64,000 nt of DNA, from NCBI RefSeq assembly GCF_932526225.1, contig NC_064042.1, forward strand, positions 13,713,040-13,777,039, written 5' to 3'. Below the pieces are notes generated by a model. The model had not been told where the DNA came from and searched no databases. It saw nothing but the letters and a program-made list of their open reading frames with translations. The position numbers and the translations under genes were made by a program. The number at the start of each line of letters is the position of its first letter. Positions within the stretch are counted from its first letter, which is position 1. Below, one piece after another: positions 59,444-64,000 of this stretch. The stretch comes from Nematostella vectensis. Its lineage: Eukaryota; Cnidaria; Anthozoa; Actiniaria; Edwardsiidae.

Positions 59444-60202
59444 TTAAAATGTCATTTTGGCTATATCGACAAGTTCATTGACTTTTACTCCAGCACACAC
59501 TTCCGATTGAGGCTCCAAAACTCTTACAACTTTCAACTCCCATGATGCCTCGCGCACCTTTTCCTCGAGCTTTTCTTCGTCTAGCCCCCACCCTGAGACT
59601 GGCGTAGTAAGGAGGAGTTTCCCACCATTACCCAGAAACCCCCGCGCACCTTTGAGGTATCTTTCTATTACGCTGTAATTGGGATCCCATACGGTCCTCG
59701 CCAACATGTCGAGGTCTTTTTCGTCGCAGTCCTCACGAAATGCGCCTGGCTGACGGAAGAATATCATATCGAATTTCATCCCCTTGAGGCCATCACAGTC
59801 AAACACATCCGCTTGAATGGCTGTCACCGAGTTTTCTACTCCGTGGAGGCAGGCGTTCTCAGCCACATCTTCAACGGCTGCTGGATTGATGTCCGTCGCC
59901 CAAACCTCAGCTTGTGGGACTTGAAGTGCGAATTCTATAGCAATAGCACCCATACCTGCGCCAACTTCTAGAAACTTCAGAGAGCTTTCGGTGTTGGATT
60001 TCTGCTTGAGTAACCCACGAGCCATAGACACGAGTTCTTCGACGAGGAAATTGTATTTCCATTCACCGAATACGGATCCATCGAACACCGTAGGGCTGAC
60101 CACATAGTCACGTTGATTTATCGTAACACGTTTCTTCGTTTGCGAAATAATTCGCATCTTTTCCACTGCGGCGTTTGTGTCAAAGAAAGATATTCCGTCC
60201 AT
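59444..60202 (-). CDS. class I SAM-dependent methyltransferase, tandem copy C
   Basis: 252 codons, intact motifs EVGAGMG, ATDINPAA and DMIFFRQPG. Private changes include RISS to RIIS, QRG to QRD and VEEL for VKEL. It is otherwise closest to copy A in the C-terminus (KVVRVLEP), apart from Gln for Arg. Confidence 0.83.
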   Translation of the reverse strand: MDGISFFDTNAAVEKMRIISQTKKRVTINQRDYVVSPTVFDGSVFGEWKYNFLVEELVSMARGLLKQKSNTESSLKFLEVGAGMGAIAIEFALQVPQAEVWATDINPAAVEDVAENACLHGVENSVTAIQADVFDCDGLKGMKFDMIFFRQPGAFREDCDEKDLDMLARTVWDPNYSVIERYLKGARGFLGNGGKLLLTTPVSGWGLDEEKLEEKVREASWELKVVRVLEPQSEVCAGVKVNELVDIAKMTF

Positions 60203-60316
60203 TGCGACTGCTTCAGCTATGGACGCTGGCTTAACGACTGAATAAAGTGTGGTTTACATCTCCACAAGCTTGGGGCGCTGGCTTGACAACTGACTGAAGA
60301 ATGTCATTTGGCTTAT

Positions 60317-61058
60317 GATAAATCTTTCACGAGAAAGCTTGGACGCTACAAAAATTGGACTGATTTCTGATGGATGTCATGAGCAAAACAAAGCATTGGT
60401 GCCTTTCTTTGCATTTGTCAAAAATATTTCAGGTGCTTTATTCAGTCAGAAACAGGTTCAACACGGCTACAAAAAAGAGTGTATTAGAATCTTAAGCATT
60501 TTGGATAAAAAAAAGGGGAAAAAATACTTCTTCGTCATCTCCTGATCAAAATGTTGTGGGATTAGGAGGCGCGCTACGCCGAGTGATTTCGTAGTGGATT
60601 TTGAACATGAGATGACGAATATCGTGTTGTATAATAAGTATTCATACCACAGAAAAGTTTGGTTTTGAAAATTTGTTTTCTATAAGAAAAATCATGAAAA
60701 CAATATTTCTAAAAATCAAAAACCAGCGCGCATTTGTTTAAGATGAGGCATGTTTCTATTGTGTGCGCGAGAACTTGCGAAACAATTGAAAACTCTACCT
60801 TCAAAACTTTACAATCCTTTTCACTTTGACCCGATTCATAGGTCGCGTCCTACCGTGCCGAATCATAATAATATGCGCTTGAACCCCCCAAAAATGTCAA
60901 TTGATTTTCTAAAATTCAATAGCTGCGTAAGCCTCTTTACATCAAAAGCTCTGTAATCGAATCGGTACCATCGTTTAAATTACTTGGAGTCGTTATCTCT
61001 GACGATTTGTCCTGGGATGCGCGCCCACTGTGAATACGTAGTTAAAAAATCTAACCCA
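60317..61058. repeat. junction segment between units C and D, with LINE fragment
   Basis: This sequence is not in units A or B. Its first 135 bp recur after methyltransferase D (63,866-64,000), so units C and D share a 3.55-kb period. At 60,958-61,046 there is a short reverse-transcriptase C-terminal remnant (SFKLLGVVISDDLSWDA, then a frameshift, EYVVKKS), typical of LINEs. The rest is AT-rich with no supported gene. Confidence 0.7.
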
Positions 61059-62008
61059 TAGGGGAGGGGAGGAGCCGGTCAATCGGCTCTTGTCCTGTAT
61101 GAGGGTCCGGTAGATAGTACAATTCTTATCGTGGAAGGAGAATGAGGGATAGGGTGGGGATGTCAGAAGTTATGCAATATTGTTTAGGGTTTAGGGGTAA
61201 ATAGAACGGCGACATACACGGGTGCCGGGCTTAAGTAAATTGGCGGTTTCTAATAAAAGCAAAGCCGTTTGTCAATGATGTCTTATAAAGAGAAAATTGG
61301 CTTTTCATAACGACTTTAGTAGGAGGCAAAACATATACTAAGAAGGGTCAATAAATTATCTACTGTCGTACTGTTCAGTGAATTGGTGGACGGTGTCATG
61401 CCAATATCTTGCACTCGAATTCTATTGATAAATTAAATATACAGAGAAATGAGAAAGCATTAATGCTTCAATGAAGCACAACGTTTAGATTTCATCTAAG
61501 AGAAGTAAGAGACACGAACGCAACGCATGAGTATTAAGTTGCCATTTAAAAGCACGATTATGATTCAAAGTAATAAGCAAACTGTAGTCTTTCAGTGCGT
61601 GTTTGCATTATCAACTAGAGAGCTCTTTCTTTAGTTCCATGTTGTATTAAAGGATTTTTATTAAACATTCCGTTTCAAACATCGTGTCCTTCAGAATGTT
61701 TTATGGGAGACTTGGACACCTAAGTACCTGCGGTAGAAGAAAATGGGGGTTCCTATCTGCCACTAAGGACTATGAAAAACAGGATTATATGCAAGAAAAT
61801 GATTGATAAGGACTATAAAATATGGTATGTAGTCTCTCTTTAATGCATGACCGAACGAAATGTCAAAAGACAATTTCCAAAGGAGGACTTTTTTTTTTCG
61901 CCAGAAACTTTTAGACCATTTAGACAAACACCAGACATTGATCGATTCAAATGATGTTTATTTCACGCCATCATGGATCCTATGTGCTAAACAACATGAC
62001 ACAGAGAT

Positions 62009-62058
62009 TTAAAATGTCATTTTGGCTATATCGACAAGTTCATTGACCTTTATTCCAG
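62009..62058 (-). pseudogene. C-terminal fragment of the methyltransferase (last 15 codons plus stop)
   Basis: It encodes the end (KVNELVDIAKMTF and stop) and is cut by the foldback element at 62,059. The full gene copy D with the same end lies 980 bp further on, so a flank of about 125 bp is directly duplicated on both sides of the foldback. Confidence 0.85.
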
Positions 62059-62911
62059 CTGCTTTGTATTGTGGTAAAACCATCTCAGTAGATTTCGGCT
62101 AGCAAGTTCTTGTGGCAATTTCACTGTTGTTGATAGAGGAATCCCAACTTAATGGGTTCCCCCTTCACAGCAAATACATCATATGTATAGGTATTGTGGG
62201 GTAGCAGCCAATGGTATGAATATTAAAAATGAGATAATAAGGTTAGTAGCAGTTAGGTTGCAAGCATTGTTGATGTCAATGTAATTATGTGATTATATAA
62301 TGGTAGTAAAGACGCTGTTAGCAAAATAAAGCATTAGTATGAGATGTTATGCGGATTTTAATTATAGTTTAATGTACTTGAGGACCTTTAAACTGTAAGA
62401 ACAGCGACGTCAGCTCTGATGTATAGATTGGAGGGGTTAGCATGGTTAAGGTTTGTTAAATAATTTTAGGAAGCACATCGTAGGGTGTAGTATCTGGAAT
62501 TTATTTAAATTAAATAATTCTTGATGAAATTGCTAAATATGTGACAGGATGTTTGTATTAAAATATATAAATTAAATGTAAAAGGTCCTCAAGTACATTA
62601 AACTATCATTAAAATCCGCATAACATCTCATTCTAATGCTTCGTATTGCTAACAGCGCCCTTACTACCACTATATAATCATTTAAATTTCATTAACATCA
62701 ACAATGCTTGCAACCTAACTGCTACTAACCTTATTATCTCATTTTTAATATTCATACCATTGGCTACTACCCCACAACACCTATACATATGATGTATTTG
62801 GTGTGAAGGGGAACCTATTAAGTTGGCATTCCTCTATCAAAAACAGTGAAGTTGCCACACGAACTTGCTAGCCGAAATCTACTGAGATGGTTTTACCACA
62901 ATACAAAGCAG
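62059..62911. mobile_element. foldback element with two 332-bp inverted arms
   Basis: Arms 62,059-62,390 and 62,580-62,911 are inverse complements with scattered mismatches and small indels, around a 189-bp AT-rich loop. The outer ends read ctgctttgtattgtgg. No ORF. Single arms occur in units B and C at the same site downstream of the methyltransferase, while unit A has none. Confidence 0.9.
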
Positions 62912-62991
62912 ACATTGATAGATATAAAATTATGTTTATTCCATGCCATCATGGATCCTATGTGCTAAAAAAAACATGACAACACAGAGAT

Positions 62992-63750
62992 TTAAAATGT
63001 CATTTTGGCTATATCGACAAGTTCACTGACTTTTACTCCAGCACACACTTCAGATTGAGGCTCCAAAACGCGTACAGCTTTCAACTCCCATGATGCCTCG
63101 CGCACCTTTTCCTCGAGCTTCTCTTCGTCTAGCCCCCACCCTGAGACTGGCGTAGTAAGGAGGAGTTTCCCACCATTACCCAGAAACCCCCGCGCACCTT
63201 TGAGGTATCTTTCTATTACGCTGTAATTGGGATCCCATACGGTTCTCGCCAACATGTCGAGGTCTTTTTCGTCGCAATCCTCCCGAAATGCGCCTGGCTG
63301 ACGGAAGAATATCATATCGAATTTCATCCCTTTGAGGCCATCACAGTCAAACACATCCGCTTGAATGGCTGTCACCGAGTTTTCTACTCCGTGGAGGCAG
63401 GCGTTCTCAGCCACATCTTCAACGGCTGCTGGATTGATGTCCGTCGCCCAAACCTCAGCTTGTGGGACTTGAAGTGCGAATTCTATAGCAATAGCTCCCA
63501 TACCTGCGCCAACTTCTAGAAACTTTAGAGAGCTTTCGGTGTTGGATTTCTGCTTGAGTAACCCATGAGCCACAGACACGAGTTCGTTGACGAGAAAATT
63601 GTATTTCCATTCACCGAATACGGATCCATCGAACACCGTAGGGCTGACCACATAGCCACGTTGATTTATCGTGACACGTTTCTTCGTATGCGAACTTATT
63701 CGCATCTTTTCTACTGCGGCGTTTGTGTCAAAGAAAGATATTCCGTCCAT
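62992..63750 (-). CDS. class I SAM-dependent methyltransferase, tandem copy D
   Basis: 252 codons, no stops, same motifs as the other copies. Private changes: SHTKK for SQTKK, SVAH for SMAH, and VSELV for VNELV near the C-terminus. Four copies with an uninterrupted frame and unchanged catalytic motifs argue that more than one is expressed. Confidence 0.83.
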   Translation of the reverse strand: MDGISFFDTNAAVEKMRISSHTKKRVTINQRGYVVSPTVFDGSVFGEWKYNFLVNELVSVAHGLLKQKSNTESSLKFLEVGAGMGAIAIEFALQVPQAEVWATDINPAAVEDVAENACLHGVENSVTAIQADVFDCDGLKGMKFDMIFFRQPGAFREDCDEKDLDMLARTVWDPNYSVIERYLKGARGFLGNGGKLLLTTPVSGWGLDEEKLEEKVREASWELKAVRVLEPQSEVCAGVKVSELVDIAKMTF

Positions 63751-64000
63751 TGCGACTGCTTCAGCTATGGACGCTGGCTTAACGACTGAATAAAGTGTGG
63801 TTTACATCTCCACAAGCTTGGGGCGCTGGCTTGACAACTGACTGAATAATGTCATTTGGCTTTTGATAAATATTTCACGAGAAAGCTTGGACGATACAAA
63901 AATTGGACTGATTTCTGATGGATGTCATGAGCAAAACAAAGCATTGGTGCCTTTCTTTGCATTTGTCAAAAATATTTCAGGTGCTTTATTCAGTCAGAAA

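Larger units (their letters stand above)
57628..60316. repeat. segmental duplication unit C (truncated)
   Basis: It starts with the same donor-proximal phrase, carries the Cdc20 last exon and methyltransferase C, then departs from units A and B at about 60,316, 115 bp upstream of the methyltransferase ATG. It lacks the RING gene. Confidence 0.9.
61059..64000. repeat. segmental duplication unit D (partial, runs off the window)
   Basis: It begins inside the coding tail of the Cdc20 last exon (aggggaggggaggagccgg), so it holds only the final codons and 3' flank. It then has a partial methyltransferase end, the full foldback element and the intact methyltransferase D. Confidence 0.9.

Noticed and set aside
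60315-60545. ORF after methyltransferase C as a gene
   Set aside because: 76 codons with a Lys-rich end and no recognisable domain; the segment recurs only as part of the duplication.

Overview
The window is animal nuclear DNA. Its genes are split by GT-AG introns, and all exon phases checked here join correctly. It is rich in microsatellites and carries Penelope-like, LINE, SINE, MITE and foldback elements. The best guess for the source is a cnidarian, probably an anthozoan such as a sea anemone or coral. This is inferred from the secreted astacin with two C-terminal ShKT domains, the RAG1-N-terminus-like RING genes and the repeat types; it is not proven.

Layout. 1-5.8 kb is repeat-rich, with a possible zona-pellucida-type exon, a hexanucleotide array, a MITE, an integrase-like fragment and a tRNA-derived SINE. 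5.86-15.2 kb (+) is a ZNF511-like zinc-finger gene with eight well-supported exons and a probable terminal micro-exon. Its last intron holds a decayed transposon with a Ulp1-type protease region, a MITE and a LINE tail. 16.3-29.6 kb (-) is a nine-exon astacin metalloprotease (about 413 aa) with signal peptide, propeptide, HExxHxxGxxH site and two ShKT domains. Intron 3 of this gene holds two inverted Penelope-like elements. 32.8-42.1 kb (+) is Cdc20, the APC/C activator (about 525 aa), with a probable non-coding first exon.

41.4-64 kb is a tandem segmental duplication that starts about 11 bp upstream of the splice donor of Cdc20 exon 7. Each full unit (about 7.9 and 8.4 kb) carries the Cdc20 terminal exon (+), a 252-aa class I methyltransferase (-) and a RAG1-N-terminus-like RING gene (-). 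There are two full units, a third cut short after the methyltransferase, and a fourth keeping only Cdc20 3' flank plus methyltransferase. So there are four intact methyltransferases, two RING genes (one frameshifted) and two orphan Cdc20 last exons downstream of the real one.

The most unusual pattern is that tandem repeats sit exactly at splice junctions. The 3' end of Cdc20 intron 4 is six in-register 82-bp units, each ending in the same acceptor sequence. Cdc20 intron 5 opens with an array of donor-like motifs. The astacin ShKT exon runs into an array that copies its own donor about eleven times. ZNF511 intron 3 begins with a two-copy repeat starting at the donor. The segmental duplication also begins at a donor. 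Either splice junctions seed tandem duplication in this genome, or arrays of decoy splice sites are tolerated or used.
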